Source: Planctomycetota bacterium (lineage in GTDB: Bacteria > Planctomycetota > Phycisphaerae > Phycisphaerales > UBA1924). From it: a stretch of DNA of 64,000 nt. Below, piece after piece: positions 29,238 to 41,610 of the stretch. The stretch is taken from contig JAJRXR010000054.1 of NCBI GenBank assembly GCA_024276195.1, positions 62,001 to 126,000 on the forward strand, read 5' to 3'. Within the stretch, counting starts at the first letter, position 1; each line of letters begins with the position of its first letter. The translations under genes were made by a program, and so were the position numbers. The notes beneath the pieces were generated by a model. The model ran no database searches, was not told the origin of the DNA, and saw only the letters and a list, made by a program, of their open reading frames with translations.

Positions 29238-29810
29238 ATGGGCGTGTTGTGCGACACACAGATCCGCGAACTGGTGGGTATTGAGCCGTTCGCCGAGGCG
29301 AAGAAGCGCGAGGGGATCGTCTCCTACGGCGTCTCGAGCTACGGCTACGACGTGCGCGTCGGGCCGGTGTTCAAGCTCTTCACCGCCACGCCCCGCTCGG
29401 GCGGCGTCTGCGTCGTCGATCCCAAACACTTCACCGATGACCTGATGGTGACGATCGACACGCGCGAGACGGGCATGGACCACGTCGTGATCCCGCCGAA
29501 CAGCTTTGCGCTGTGCGAGACGATCGAGACGTTCGACATCCCGCGCGATGTGCTGGTGCTGTGTGTCGGCAAGAGCACCTACGCCCGGTGCGGGCTGATT
29601 GTGAACGTGACGCCGCTCGAACCCGAGTGGCGCGGCAAGGTGACGCTCGAGATCAGCAACACGACGCCCCTGCCGGCCAAGGTCTACGCGGGCGAGGGGA
29701 TCGCGCAGTTCGTGTTCTTGAAGGCCGACCGGGTGTGCGCCGTGAGCTACGCGGACAAGGCAGGGAAGTACCAGGACCAGGCGGGGCTGACACTGCCGAT
29801 GGTGGATTGA
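29238..29810 (+). CDS. dcd: dCTP deaminase
   Basis: 190 residues, close to E. coli Dcd (193). Converts dCTP to dUTP in dTTP supply. Key segments are [10 protein letters not shown] (33-42), the nucleotide-binding [10 protein letters not shown] (111-120), [14 protein letters not shown] with the presumed catalytic Glu138, and GEGIAQ. Start chosen at ATG 29238 because GAGGGG is just upstream and the family begins with this segment; the open frame to 28896 has no homologous sequence. Confidence 0.95.
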   Translation: MGVLCDTQIRELVGIEPFAEAKKREGIVSYGVSSYGYDVRVGPVFKLFTATPRSGGVCVVDPKHFTDDLMVTIDTRETGMDHVVIPPNSFALCETIETFDIPRDVLVLCVGKSTYARCGLIVNVTPLEPEWRGKVTLEISNTTPLPAKVYAGEGIAQFVFLKADRVCAVSYADKAGKYQDQAGLTLPMVD

Positions 29811-29831
29811 ATCAACTGAGAGGAGAAAGCA

Positions 29832-29888
29832 ATGTTTTTGATCAAGACAGGGCGCGACGAGTGTTCGTGTCCGATGCAACCGCCATGA
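29832..29888 (+). CDS. Possible 18-residue peptide (leader or small protein)
   Basis: GAGGAG sits seven bases before ATG 29832; the frame encodes 18 residues including two Cys and ends at TGA 29888, just ahead of the ribosome site of the next gene. It could be a leader peptide for the GIY-YIG-like gene or chance. Only the good ribosome site supports it. Confidence 0.25.
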   Translation: MFLIKTGRDECSCPMQPP

Positions 29889-29903
29889 ACAAGGAGACTT
29901 TCC

Positions 29904-30215
29904 ATGGCAATCACCGTTTTAGACGTTTCGTTCGAGGGTCCTTTCACTGACACCGCAAATCTCAAACCTGTCGCAGGCGTTTATGTCATCGTTGATGATC
30001 GTAGCGTCGGCGGGTACGAGCCAATAGATGTAGGGGAATCGAGTGACATTCGATCGAGAATCGAGTCACACGATCGCCGAGACTGTTGGATCCGGAATAG
30101 GCAAGGGACACTGAACGTAGCGGTCTACTACACACCGGGCTGGACAGCTCAACAAAGACGAGAGTTGGAAAGCCAAATCCGAGGGTCGTTCAACTTCGCT
30201 TGTGGAATCATGTGA
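29904..30215 (+). CDS. Small GIY-YIG-like protein
   Basis: 103 residues. The segments AGVYVIVDD and IDVGESSDIRSRIESH match the GIY and YIG strands and following Arg helix of the GIY-YIG nuclease fold (Y-V in place of Y-I). The catalytic Glu normally further on is not evident, so nuclease activity is doubtful. AAGGAG precedes the ATG by seven bases. The gene is AT-richer than its neighbours, as is the small frame after it, suggesting recent arrival. Confidence 0.65.
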   Translation: MAITVLDVSFEGPFTDTANLKPVAGVYVIVDDRSVGGYEPIDVGESSDIRSRIESHDRRDCWIRNRQGTLNVAVYYTPGWTAQQRRELESQIRGSFNFACGIM

Positions 30216-30251
30216 GTGGGAACGAACGGCCACACTAATTCCTGATGGGAG

Positions 30252-30374
30252 ATGAAGATGAAGCTGGATCTCAAGTGCTCCTCTGAAACTCAACAGAGGT
30301 CTGAGAGAAAGCAGGCAGTTGCGCATGAAAGTGCGCACCTGCCATTGTCACCTGACCAAGAGACCGAGGTGTGA
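30252..30374 (+). CDS. Possible 40-residue protein
   Basis: Frame from ATG 30252 (GGGAG just upstream) to TGA 30374. The product is polar and charged (MKMKLDLKCSSETQQRSERK at the start). It follows the GIY-YIG-like gene by 36 bases with the same low GC. No family recognised; it may be chance. Confidence 0.3.
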   Translation: MKMKLDLKCSSETQQRSERKQAVAHESAHLPLSPDQETEV

Positions 30375-30433
30375 TGTCCCCTGCGAGGACCGCGGCGGGT
30401 GGGTGTACACGGGTCAGTGAGCGTTGAAGATTC

Positions 30434-30793
30434 ATGAGCAACCACGACAAGATCAACTACGTCGAGTTCCCCTGCCGCGACATGGACGCGACCAAGGCGT
30501 TCTTCGCGCAGGTCTTCGGCTGGTCGTTCACGGACTACGGGCCGGACTACACGTCCTTCGAGGGCGCCGGGATCGACGGCGGGTTCTTCAAGTCGGACAA
30601 GGTCGCCCGCGTGGACACGGGCAGCGTGCTGATCGTGTTCTACAGCTCGGATATCGAGGGCACACAGGGCAAGGTCGAGAAGGCGGGCGGGGAGATCGTC
30701 AAGCCGATCTTCTCGTTCCCGGGCGGGCGCCGGTTCCACTTCACGGAGCCGAGCGGCAATGAGTTCGCGGTTTGGACGGACGTTGGGGAGTAG
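30434..30793 (+). CDS. VOC (glyoxalase/bleomycin-resistance fold) family protein
   Basis: 119 residues, one vicinal-oxygen-chelate module pair. The pattern YVEFPCRDMDATKAFFAQVFGW, the repeat Gly/Gly-Phe-Phe segment and the end FHFTEPSGNEFAVW are characteristic. Metal ligands would be Glu11-type and Glu in the final strand. The substrate is unknown; many relatives are annotated only as VOC proteins. Confidence 0.92.
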   Translation: MSNHDKINYVEFPCRDMDATKAFFAQVFGWSFTDYGPDYTSFEGAGIDGGFFKSDKVARVDTGSVLIVFYSSDIEGTQGKVEKAGGEIVKPIFSFPGGRRFHFTEPSGNEFAVWTDVGE

Positions 30794-30870
30794 CGCGTCG
30801 CGCACGGAAACGCGGCGGCGTGGTTCTCTCGGTTGGGCTTTGGTTCTTTCACAGCTGGGTAATGCAACTG

Positions 30871-34502
<3,632 letters not shown>

Positions 34503-34868
34503 CGAGCTTTGTGCGGTCGGCGCGCCAGGGCTGATCGAGTGAATGAGATTGAAGATTCGCGCCGCGAGCGGCGCAACAGGAGGTGACGAACACTGAGGAC
34601 AACCGGAGGGACGCGGCGGGCGGTTCGATCGCCCGGCGGACCCTGCGAGAGAGCGGGCGAAAAGGGTCGGAGCCGGATGGAACTGGCGCCGGGACGGGGC
34701 ACGCACGGTGGTGTGCCCGCCCTTCACTCCGCCGAGGCGAGGCGAACGCCCCTTGTGGGCAAGGAACGTCCGAGCCTTGGCGTCGTCCGCACTCTCGCTT
34801 GGTCGGCCACGACGGGCCGCCCGCGTCCACCGGCCTTGTCTTCACGAGTGCTTCAGGATCACAACCCG

Positions 34869-35016
34869 GGGCTCGGCTTTGCCGGGCCCTGGTCTGTCCG
34901 TGAAAGCGGCAGACCACTGCCGGGGTCGGAGGCTCCCATCCCTGCCTCCCACTTGCTTCCGACCCCGTGCCTCCCAGCCCCCGGGTGCGTCCACCACCAC
35001 CCGGGGGTGTTTCTTT
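34869..35016 (+). ncRNA. Candidate structured RNA: four hairpins ending in a terminator
   Basis: Stems in order: GGGCTCGGC (34869-34877) with GCCGGGCCC (34881-34889); GGTCTG (34891-34896) with CAGACC (34910-34915), extended by CCG/CGG around TGAAAG; CGGGGTCGGA (34921-34930) with TCCGACCCCG (34958-34967); CCCCCGGGTG (34978-34987) with CACCCGGGGG (34998-35007), then TGTTTCTTT. Such close packing is more than a terminator needs. The family and the 5' end are unknown. Confidence 0.45.
34978..35016 (+). terminator. Rho-independent terminator
   Basis: Perfect ten-base stem CCCCCGGGTG/CACCCGGGGG followed by a T-rich tract on the plus strand. It would end nrdJ or a separate small RNA. Confidence 0.75.
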
Positions 35017-35046
35017 GCGCTCGCTGATTGTGGGGTTGGACACGAC

Positions 35047-36066
35047 CTAGGCGGCGATTCGGGCGCCCGCGGCGTGGTCGAACTCGACGAGCGCGTCGGG
35101 CTCGCCCGCGACGATGACCTCATCGCCGATGCGGATGCGGTAGTCCGGGCCTGGGCGGGCGCGGGGGGCGCCGTCGGCGGGGTGGACGGTGACGAAGACG
35201 ATCGAAGGGTGTTCGGAGCCGAGGTCGCGCACCAGACGACCGGCGATGGGCGTCTCGGCTGTGATCGTGAACTCATGCAGGCGGACGGGGGCGGTGCTCA
35301 GGTCGGAGGTTTCGAGCAGCGGCGAGGCGGTCGGGTGGAGCAGGACATCCGAGATGCGCTTGGCGCCGACCCAGATGGGGGAGATGACCTCGGAGGCGCC
35401 CGCCCGCTGGATCTTGCGGACGGTGCTCGGATCGTCGGCGCGGCTGATGATGCGGACGTTCGGGCACAGGTCGCGCACGGTCAGCGTGGTGACGATATTG
35501 ACATTGTCGGAGCTGGTGGCGCAGACAACGGCCCGGGCGCGCTTGATGCCGCACAGGATGAGCGAGTCGTCCTCGGTCGCGTCGGCGCGGTAGGCGAGCC
35601 AGCCACTCTCGCGCGCTTCGGTGACGAGATCATCGTCTTGTTCGATCACGACGAAGGGCGTGTCGGACTGCGCCAGCTCGCGGCAGACGATGCGCCCGAT
35701 CCGACCGAGCCCGCAGACGACAACATGGTCTTTCAGACGTTCGATCTGGTCGATCATCTTGCGCTCCGTGTTCAGTGACAGCTCGATGCTTGTCTGGATG
35801 ACCTGCGACGCGGTGTAGGTGAGCACGCCGATTCCGATGAGCATGAGAGCAATGGCGAACCGCTCGCCGGCGACCGTGATCCCGTAGTCACCGTAGCCGA
35901 CGGTGGTGATGGTGACGAAGGTGAAGTAGAACGACTCCCACGGGCCCCAGCCCTCGACGAGCATGAAGCCGATGGTCCCGGTGCAGACGACAAGGGCCAG
36001 CATCAGCATCGGGAAACGCAGGTGGGCGAAGTGCGAAAGGGCTGGGACTGAGCGCGGCGGCCTCAT
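35047..36066 (-). CDS. Potassium channel protein with RCK (TrkA-N/TrkA-C) domains
   Basis: 339 residues. Two membrane helices (about 19-38 and 70-90) flank a pore loop with the selectivity filter TTVGYGD (54-60). A Rossmann TrkA-N domain follows, with the nucleotide loop VVCGLGRIGR and acidic strand end FVVIEQDDD, then a TrkA-C domain (about 245-330). This is the MthK/Kch layout, a ligand-gated potassium channel assembled as a tetramer. Neighbours give no further hint. Convergent with nrdJ. Confidence 0.94.
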   Translation of the reverse strand: MRPPRSVPALSHFAHLRFPMLMLALVVCTGTIGFMLVEGWGPWESFYFTFVTITTVGYGDYGITVAGERFAIALMLIGIGVLTYTASQVIQTSIELSLNTERKMIDQIERLKDHVVVCGLGRIGRIVCRELAQSDTPFVVIEQDDDLVTEARESGWLAYRADATEDDSLILCGIKRARAVVCATSSDNVNIVTTLTVRDLCPNVRIISRADDPSTVRKIQRAGASEVISPIWVGAKRISDVLLHPTASPLLETSDLSTAPVRLHEFTITAETPIAGRLVRDLGSEHPSIVFVTVHPADGAPRARPGPDYRIRIGDEVIVAGEPDALVEFDHAAGARIAA

Positions 36067-36170
36067 ACCCGGTTATCGGCGAGGAACCGCCTCGCATGAA
36101 GGCGGAGCCGCGAGAGATTGTGCGGGATCCGGATCCCTTCAGATCCGCCTCCAGAGGGCGTCAGCGGGGC

Positions 36171-37364
36171 TCAGGCGGCGTTCTCGCTGGGCGGGGAACC
36201 TTGCGATCCAGAGGCGGCCAGGCGTTCGATGACGCGGATGAGCTGGCGGATGCAGCTCATGGATTCCTTGGCCGAGGCCGAGGCGTTGACGGCGGTGAGT
36301 GCGGTATTGGCGACCTCGGTGAGCAGGGGGAAGCCGTAGCTGGCTCCTGAGTCTCGGATGGAGTCGCAGAGGTCGCGGGCGACATCGGTGTCGTCGGCTC
36401 TTGCGGCCTCTTCGAGGGTCTTGGCCATGGCCTGGACCTGGGTGATGTAGGTGGAGACCCACTTTGCGGCGTCGTCGGCCGTCTTGAGCGTGGATTCGAT
36501 GGCGCCGGTGCCGGAGACGGCGCAGGCGAAGTGCTCGATGGCCATGTGTATGCCCATGATGAACGAGCTCTGGCTGAGCGGCTTGAGGAGGGTCTCGTTG
36601 TACCCGCTCCGACGGAGGCTCTCGATTATGGTGGGGCCGGTATCGCGTGTGAGGGCGAGCAATGGGCCGCTGTATCCCTCGTCTTTGAGGCGCGACGGGA
36701 CCGATTCCACGTCGATGTCGGTGTTGTCGGTGTCGACGATGACGACGTCGAACCCGCCCGAGCGGACGGCGTCGAGGGCGCTCCCGCTCGAGTCGAAGGT
36801 GTCGAGTGTCGCGTTGCTCCCGCGCAGCAGCATCTGCACGAGCGTGCCCTGCATCGGGTCGTGGGTCAGAAGCAGGAGGCGCCCTTCAAGCGACTCGGTG
36901 GTCTGCGGGGTCTCGTGCTGGGAGAGCTCCAGCCAGACTCTCGGGTCCACAAAGTCCCGCGGCTGGATGGGGCTGTCCCATTCGAGCCCGGTGGTGTGAT
37001 ATTGCCCGCGGAGAAACTGGCACCAGGCCGTCGTCGCCTGGCTGCTGACAAGGGCGCCGTCAAAGGTCCGGAGTTCGAGCGTGCATTTGGTCGAGGGATG
37101 GAGGTATCCCCGGTGGATGATGCAGCACCCGCCAGCGCTGAGGTTGACCAGGATCACCTCGACATGGGCTGTGCCCCCGCCCGGGTGAGAAATGTCGATG
37201 GGCACGAGCATGTCATCGAAGTCGTAGCGCCGGTGGCGGCAGGACTGGTCCCTGGGCTGGGGCGCCGCTCTCCACTGCTCGAGCAGGCTCTGACGCTCGG
37301 CACGCCCGCCCTGGAACGTGACCATGCCGTTCTGATTCTGTTCCGGAGAGTTGCTCGCCGGCAT
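36171..37364 (-). CDS. PilZ domain / receiver-like / Hpt-like regulatory protein
   Basis: 397 residues from ATG 37364, which has GGGGTG upstream. PilZ domain: RHRRYDF (43-49) and NLSAGG (about 75-80), the two c-di-GMP contacts. A receiver-like domain follows (LLLLTHDP, then DVVIVDTD and LLALT), with the phosphoacceptor region DTDNTD. The C-terminal 110 residues form a helical bundle like a histidine phosphotransfer or CheA-type domain, but no clear phosphorylatable His is seen. Probably an output or adaptor protein linking c-di-GMP with a two-component pathway; its target is unknown. Confidence 0.75.
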   Translation of the reverse strand: MPASNSPEQNQNGMVTFQGGRAERQSLLEQWRAAPQPRDQSCRHRRYDFDDMLVPIDISHPGGGTAHVEVILVNLSAGGCCIIHRGYLHPSTKCTLELRTFDGALVSSQATTAWCQFLRGQYHTTGLEWDSPIQPRDFVDPRVWLELSQHETPQTTESLEGRLLLLTHDPMQGTLVQMLLRGSNATLDTFDSSGSALDAVRSGGFDVVIVDTDNTDIDVESVPSRLKDEGYSGPLLALTRDTGPTIIESLRRSGYNETLLKPLSQSSFIMGIHMAIEHFACAVSGTGAIESTLKTADDAAKWVSTYITQVQAMAKTLEEAARADDTDVARDLCDSIRDSGASYGFPLLTEVANTALTAVNASASAKESMSCIRQLIRVIERLAASGSQGSPPSENAA

Positions 37365-37562
37365 GTTCACCCCGTGTTCCGGTCGCGCATCGCAATGAGC
37401 GTGGTGCTGCATGCGGCGCGCGACCTGTATTCATCGGAACAATGGGGCGCGTATATGCACTTGGGTATCTCATTTCATAGCGCGTGGCAGGACTCATGGC
37501 CCCCGACCCAGAAATGGCGCCGCAAGGCGTAAACGAATGCAATATTGTGCTCTTCGCTCCCC

Positions 37563-39008
37563 CTATTTGGGCGGGATGCGATCCAGCCCACCCAGATAGG
37601 GGCGCAACACCTCGGGCACGCTCACGCTCCCGTCCTTGTTCTGGAATATTTCTAAGATCGGGATCAGGATGCGCGGGCTGGCGGCGACGGTGTTGTTGAG
37701 CGAGTGACAGAACACCGTTTCACCCTTGCCCCCGGCTCCGCCCGGGCGGGTTCGCATGTTCAGGCGGCGGCACTGATAGTCGTACAGGCGGCTGGCGGAG
37801 TGGGTCTCGCCGAACTCGCCCGCAGGTGGGGTGTTGGGCGCGGTGGGGGAGTCGTCGGGCGCATCGGCTCGGAGAGCCGATCTACCCGGCATCCAGCACT
37901 CGATGTCGATCATGTCCGCGTTCTTCGCGCCCAGATCACCCGTGCAGCACTGGAGCAGGCGGTACGGCAGGCCCAGCGACTGCACAAAGTCCTCGACGTA
38001 CCCGAGCATCTTCTGGTGCCAGTCGCGTGATTCCTGCTCGTCGGCCCGGCAGATGACGACCTGCTCGACCTTGTCGAACTGGTGGATGCGGTACAGCCCG
38101 GCGGTGTCCTTGCCCGCGGCGCCGGCCTCGCGCCGGAAGCACGTCGAGACGGTGACGTAGCGCAGGGGCAGGTCGCCCTCGTCGAGGATCTCGTTCTGGT
38201 GCAGGCCCATGAGGCCGACCTCGCCGGTGCCAGTGAGGAACATGTCGGCGCCCCCGCCGCGGCTGGTCTCTTCGATGTGGTAGGCCTGGTCGCGCCCGCC
38301 CGGGAAGAAGCCGGTGCCGACCATGGCCTCCTCGCGCACCAGCACCGGGACGCTCATCGGTGTGAAGCCGTTGCGATCGACCATGAAGTCCAGGGCGTAG
38401 CGCAGGACCGCCTGGTGCAGGCGCATGCCCATGCCGGTGAGGATGTACGAGCGCGAGCCGGCGAGCTTGACGCCCCGAGGGAAGTCCGCGAGCCCGAGGT
38501 CGGCGCACAGCTCGATGTGGGTCTTGGGCTTGAAGCCACGGTTCTGCTCGAACGACTTCTCCCAGTCCCAGCCCTCGGGCGCCCAGCGGCGCAGCTCGAC
38601 GTTGTCGTCGCTCGAGGCGCCGACGGGCACGTCGGGATCGGGCGGGAGTGGGACGCGCAGCAGGATCGACTCAAGCTGCGGCGTCACCTCATTGAGCTGC
38701 ACTTCGAGGGCGGCGATCCGCTCTTTGAGCTTCGCGGGAGCCGCCTTGAGCTGGCTGATCTCCGCTTCGAGGGCCGCCCGATCGTCGCCCTGGGCGGACT
38801 TGAGCCTGCCCGAGAGCTGTCCGATTTTGGGTCCGGACTCCTTGGCGAGCTTTTTTTGCTCGCCCCGCAGGGTCTCGGCGCGCGACATCAGATCGCGGCG
38901 CTGGGTGTCCAAACGGAGGAGGAGGTCGATATCGACATCCGAGTTTTTCTTCCGGCAGCCGTCCTTGAACCGCTCCGGGTCGTTGCGCAGGGCCTTGAGA
39001 TCGATCAT
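37563..39008 (-). CDS. serS: Seryl-tRNA synthetase
   Basis: 481 residues from ATG 39008 (MIDLKALRNDPERF, the family start). N-terminal coiled-coil arm (about 30-105), then class II motifs: motif 2 (STCFRREAGAAGKDTAGLYRIHQFDKVE) and motif 3 (NNTVAASPRILIPILE, with the Arg). An in-frame insertion of about 22 residues ([20 protein letters not shown]) follows IDIECWMP, where other SerRS go directly into the E-x-S-S-C-S-type loop. It is encoded by the palindromic repeat at 37863-37885 and flanking bases. SerS charges tRNA-Ser. Confidence 0.96.
   Translation of the reverse strand: MIDLKALRNDPERFKDGCRKKNSDVDIDLLLRLDTQRRDLMSRAETLRGEQKKLAKESGPKIGQLSGRLKSAQGDDRAALEAEISQLKAAPAKLKERIAALEVQLNEVTPQLESILLRVPLPPDPDVPVGASSDDNVELRRWAPEGWDWEKSFEQNRGFKPKTHIELCADLGLADFPRGVKLAGSRSYILTGMGMRLHQAVLRYALDFMVDRNGFTPMSVPVLVREEAMVGTGFFPGGRDQAYHIEETSRGGGADMFLTGTGEVGLMGLHQNEILDEGDLPLRYVTVSTCFRREAGAAGKDTAGLYRIHQFDKVEQVVICRADEQESRDWHQKMLGYVEDFVQSLGLPYRLLQCCTGDLGAKNADMIDIECWMPGRSALRADAPDDSPTAPNTPPAGEFGETHSASRLYDYQCRRLNMRTRPGGAGGKGETVFCHSLNNTVAASPRILIPILEIFQNKDGSVSVPEVLRPYLGGLDRIPPK
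37863..37885. repeat. Palindromic repeat inside serS
   Basis: A 23-base copy identical to that at 1100-1122 in uvrA, with hairpin core ATCGGCTC/GAGCCGAT. In the serS frame it gives GRSALRAD, as it does in uvrA. Confidence 0.88.
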
Positions 39009-39079
39009 GGGACGGGAGTCTAGACGCCCACCCCCGTCTGCTACGATCTGACCGACACACACGCGGGGGCTGACGACCG

Positions 39080-40726
39080 ATGAGCAAACTCCAGATCAGG
39101 CTCTCCGACGGGCGGGGGCGCCCAATCGGGCTCAAGGACGACCCGATCACCATCGGGCGGCACCCGGACAACCGCCTCCGCCTCAAGGACGACATGGCCT
39201 CGCGCCATCACTGTGTCATCGAGCCCGACCGCAAGGGCGGGCACCGTCTGCGCGACCTCGGCTCGCGCAACGGCACCAAGCTCAACGGGATGCGCGTCAC
39301 CGAGTCCGTCTTGTCCCCGGGTGACACCATCCGGATCGGGGCGATCGAGTTCGTGGTCGAGGGCAAGGGCTCGCCAATCCACGAGGGCGCCCACCCCAAC
39401 GGCGGGGCGCCCGCAGGCGCGACCAAGGGCGCCGCCGCGTCAGCCCAGAGCGTTGAATGGGTCGGCGAGGTCCGGAGCGTCATCGACGCGCTGGCGGCGC
39501 CCGGGGTTGACGACGAGAACCTCCAGCTCGTCGATGCCCGCGGGCAGAACACGTCCGCGCTGGCCGGGGCTGCGGACGGGCCTCAGGCGCTGCGCCTGCT
39601 TTTGCGGGCCGCCTCGCGGACCCGCGCGACAGACATCCACGTCGAGCCCAAGGGCGACACGTTCAACGTGCGCGTGCGTGTGGACGGGCAGATGGTCTGG
39701 ATCGTCGAGCTGCCGACCAAGGTTGGCGAGCTGATGAGCGGGCTGATCAAGACGGCGTGCCACATGCACGCCGCCGCGCGCGACGCGGTGCAGGAGGGGC
39801 ACTTCTCGTGCCGCTTCCCGGACCGTCGGTGTGAGTACCGAGTCAGCTTCACCCCCAGCGTCCACGGCCAAAAACTGGTCGTCCGCGTGCTCGACCAGCG
39901 CGGCGTGCCCATGGCGCTGTCGGACCTCGGCCTGATCTCCTACATGGAGCAGCGCATCGACAGCGTCTGCAACATGGACGCGGGCATGATCCTCGTCTGC
40001 GGCCCGACCGGCTCGGGCAAGACGACGACGCTCTACAACGCCCTGCGAGAGATCGACCGCGACACCCGCAACGTCATCACGATTGAGGATCCGGTCGAGT
40101 ACCAGCTCGATGGTGTGACGCAGATCCCCATCGACACCAAGCAGGGCAACACCTTCGGGACGTTGCTGCGGTCGGTGCTCCGCCAGGATCCGGACGTGAT
40201 CCTGCTCGGCGAGATCCGCGACGAGGAGACGGCCCGGGTCGCGATGCAGGCCGCCATGACCGGGCACCTCGTGTTCTCGACCGTCCACTCCAAGGACTCG
40301 ATCTCGGCGGTCTTCCGCCTGCTGGATCTCAAGGTCGAGTCCTACCTGGTCGCCAACTCGCTCAACCTGGTCCTGGCCCAGCGTCTGGTGCGCCGCCTGT
40401 GCGACCACTGCAAGCGTGAGATCCCGGTCCCGCCCGGGCTCTCGACCAAGATGGGGCGGTTCCTGGGCAACAAGCGCACGCTGCAGCAGTCCGTCGGGTG
40501 CAAGCGCTGCCTCGGCACCGGCTACCGCGGGCGGAGCGCGCTGTTCGAGCTGCTGGACGTCAACGACGAGCTGCGCGATATGATCCTGACGAACCCGAGC
40601 ATCCAGGCGATGAAGCGGGTGATCGCCGAGGGTCTGTTTACGACGCTGACGCAGTACGGCTACCGACTCGCGGCCGAGGGGATCACGTCGATGGACGAGG
40701 TCGAGCGTGTGACGGGGATGGGCTAG
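39080..40726 (+). CDS. FHA domain fused to GspE/PilB-type secretion ATPase
   Basis: 548 residues. An FHA domain fills 1-95 (IGRHPDN, SRHHCVI, SRNGTKLNG), the phosphothreonine-binding motifs all present. After a linker comes the type II/IV pilus ATPase: SRTRATDIHVEPK, Walker A GPTGSGKT (308-315), Asp box TIEDPVEYQ, Walker B VILLGEIRDEETA, His box FSTVHSKDS and a zinc-type Cys pair (CDHC, CKRC). GspE proteins normally start with a different N-terminal domain; FHA here suggests control by Ser/Thr phosphorylation. No other pilus or secretion gene is adjacent. Confidence 0.92.
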   Translation: MSKLQIRLSDGRGRPIGLKDDPITIGRHPDNRLRLKDDMASRHHCVIEPDRKGGHRLRDLGSRNGTKLNGMRVTESVLSPGDTIRIGAIEFVVEGKGSPIHEGAHPNGGAPAGATKGAAASAQSVEWVGEVRSVIDALAAPGVDDENLQLVDARGQNTSALAGAADGPQALRLLLRAASRTRATDIHVEPKGDTFNVRVRVDGQMVWIVELPTKVGELMSGLIKTACHMHAAARDAVQEGHFSCRFPDRRCEYRVSFTPSVHGQKLVVRVLDQRGVPMALSDLGLISYMEQRIDSVCNMDAGMILVCGPTGSGKTTTLYNALREIDRDTRNVITIEDPVEYQLDGVTQIPIDTKQGNTFGTLLRSVLRQDPDVILLGEIRDEETARVAMQAAMTGHLVFSTVHSKDSISAVFRLLDLKVESYLVANSLNLVLAQRLVRRLCDHCKREIPVPPGLSTKMGRFLGNKRTLQQSVGCKRCLGTGYRGRSALFELLDVNDELRDMILTNPSIQAMKRVIAEGLFTTLTQYGYRLAAEGITSMDEVERVTGMG

Positions 40727-41520
40727 TCTTCAGTCTGAGCGCGAATCAGGCGGACGTCTTTCCACGCCGGGAACTCGTCGCGCCAGGCGCCCACGCTGCT
40801 CGGGTCGATCTCGACGCTGAGCACCGCTTCCTCGCTGCCAAGTTCGCCCAGGATCTCGCCCGTAGGGCCGAGGGCGATCGAGCCGCCGATGTAGTTGAGG
40901 TGTGGGTCGCTGCCCGTCCGGTTGACAGCGAGGACGAGGGCCTGGTTCTCGATGGCGCGGGCGATGAGCAGGGCGCGCCAGTGGCTCTGGCGGGTGTCGG
41001 GCCAGTTGGCGCCGAGCGCGAACAGCTCGGCTCCCCGGAGCATCCCGATCCTGAACAGCTCGGGAAAGCGCAGGTCGTAGCAGACGGCCGGGCAGACGCG
41101 GATAGTCCCGTCCGGGGCGGCCCAGTCGTACAGGGCGATTTCGTTGCCGCCCGTGAAAGATTCGCCCTCGCGTCCGTAAGAAAACGGGTGGATCTTGGCG
41201 TAGTCGCACAGGAGGGTTCCGCCGGGTGCGTAGGCGGTCATGTGGTTTGTGCCGTGCGTGGCGCCCGCCGCTCGCCTGGGCAGCCCACCCTGGACGCTGG
41301 CGCCAAGGTCCTTCGCCAGGACGGCGAGGAATCGCGCCGTCTCGGCGCTTGAACGCGCGGTTTTCTCGATGTTCAGCGAGAAGCCGACGGCGAACATCTC
41401 GGGCAGCACGATCAGATCCCCCGGGCTGACCGGGGCGCCCGCGAGCAGGTCTCGGACGCGCTGGAAGTTCTTCTCGGGATCTTCCCAGGCGATATCAAGC
41501 TGCACCAGGTGAGCACGCAT
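40723..41520 (-). CDS. Carbon-nitrogen hydrolase (nitrilase family, omega-amidase-like)
   Basis: 265 residues from ATG 41520. Catalytic triad: Glu in VLPEMFAVGF, Lys in YAKIHPFS and Cys in PAVCYDLRFPELF. The sequence around these resembles YafV/Nit2 omega-amidases, which hydrolyse alpha-ketoglutaramate and similar amides, but substrate assignment by eye is tentative. Convergent with the FHA-GspE gene; the two stop codons overlap by four bases. Confidence 0.92.
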   Translation of the reverse strand: MRAHLVQLDIAWEDPEKNFQRVRDLLAGAPVSPGDLIVLPEMFAVGFSLNIEKTARSSAETARFLAVLAKDLGASVQGGLPRRAAGATHGTNHMTAYAPGGTLLCDYAKIHPFSYGREGESFTGGNEIALYDWAAPDGTIRVCPAVCYDLRFPELFRIGMLRGAELFALGANWPDTRQSHWRALLIARAIENQALVLAVNRTGSDPHLNYIGGSIALGPTGEILGELGSEEAVLSVEIDPSSVGAWRDEFPAWKDVRLIRAQTED

Positions 41521-41610
41521 AGAACAAGCGTAGTGCGGCGAGGTTCTCGCAACCACGCCGATCGGGCTTGGGTATCAGCTTCGGCGGGGCGGAACGGGGG
41601 GGAAGGCGCG

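Larger units (their letters stand above)
34503..35046. other. Intergenic region between nrdJ and the potassium channel gene
   Basis: 544 bases with no credible coding frame. The last 150 bases contain four consecutive hairpins, listed separately. The first part is GC-rich with further short stems. I looked for RNase P RNA, tmRNA, SRP RNA and cobalamin riboswitch signatures and found none. Confidence 0.6.

Noticed and set aside
30374..30870. Cobalamin riboswitch upstream of nrdJ
   Set aside because: The conserved B12-box and surrounding elements are not present, and a VOC gene fills most of the space.
34503..35046. RNase P RNA, tmRNA or SRP RNA
   Set aside because: None of their conserved core sequences or a tRNA-like end in the right place could be found; left as an unassigned hairpin region.
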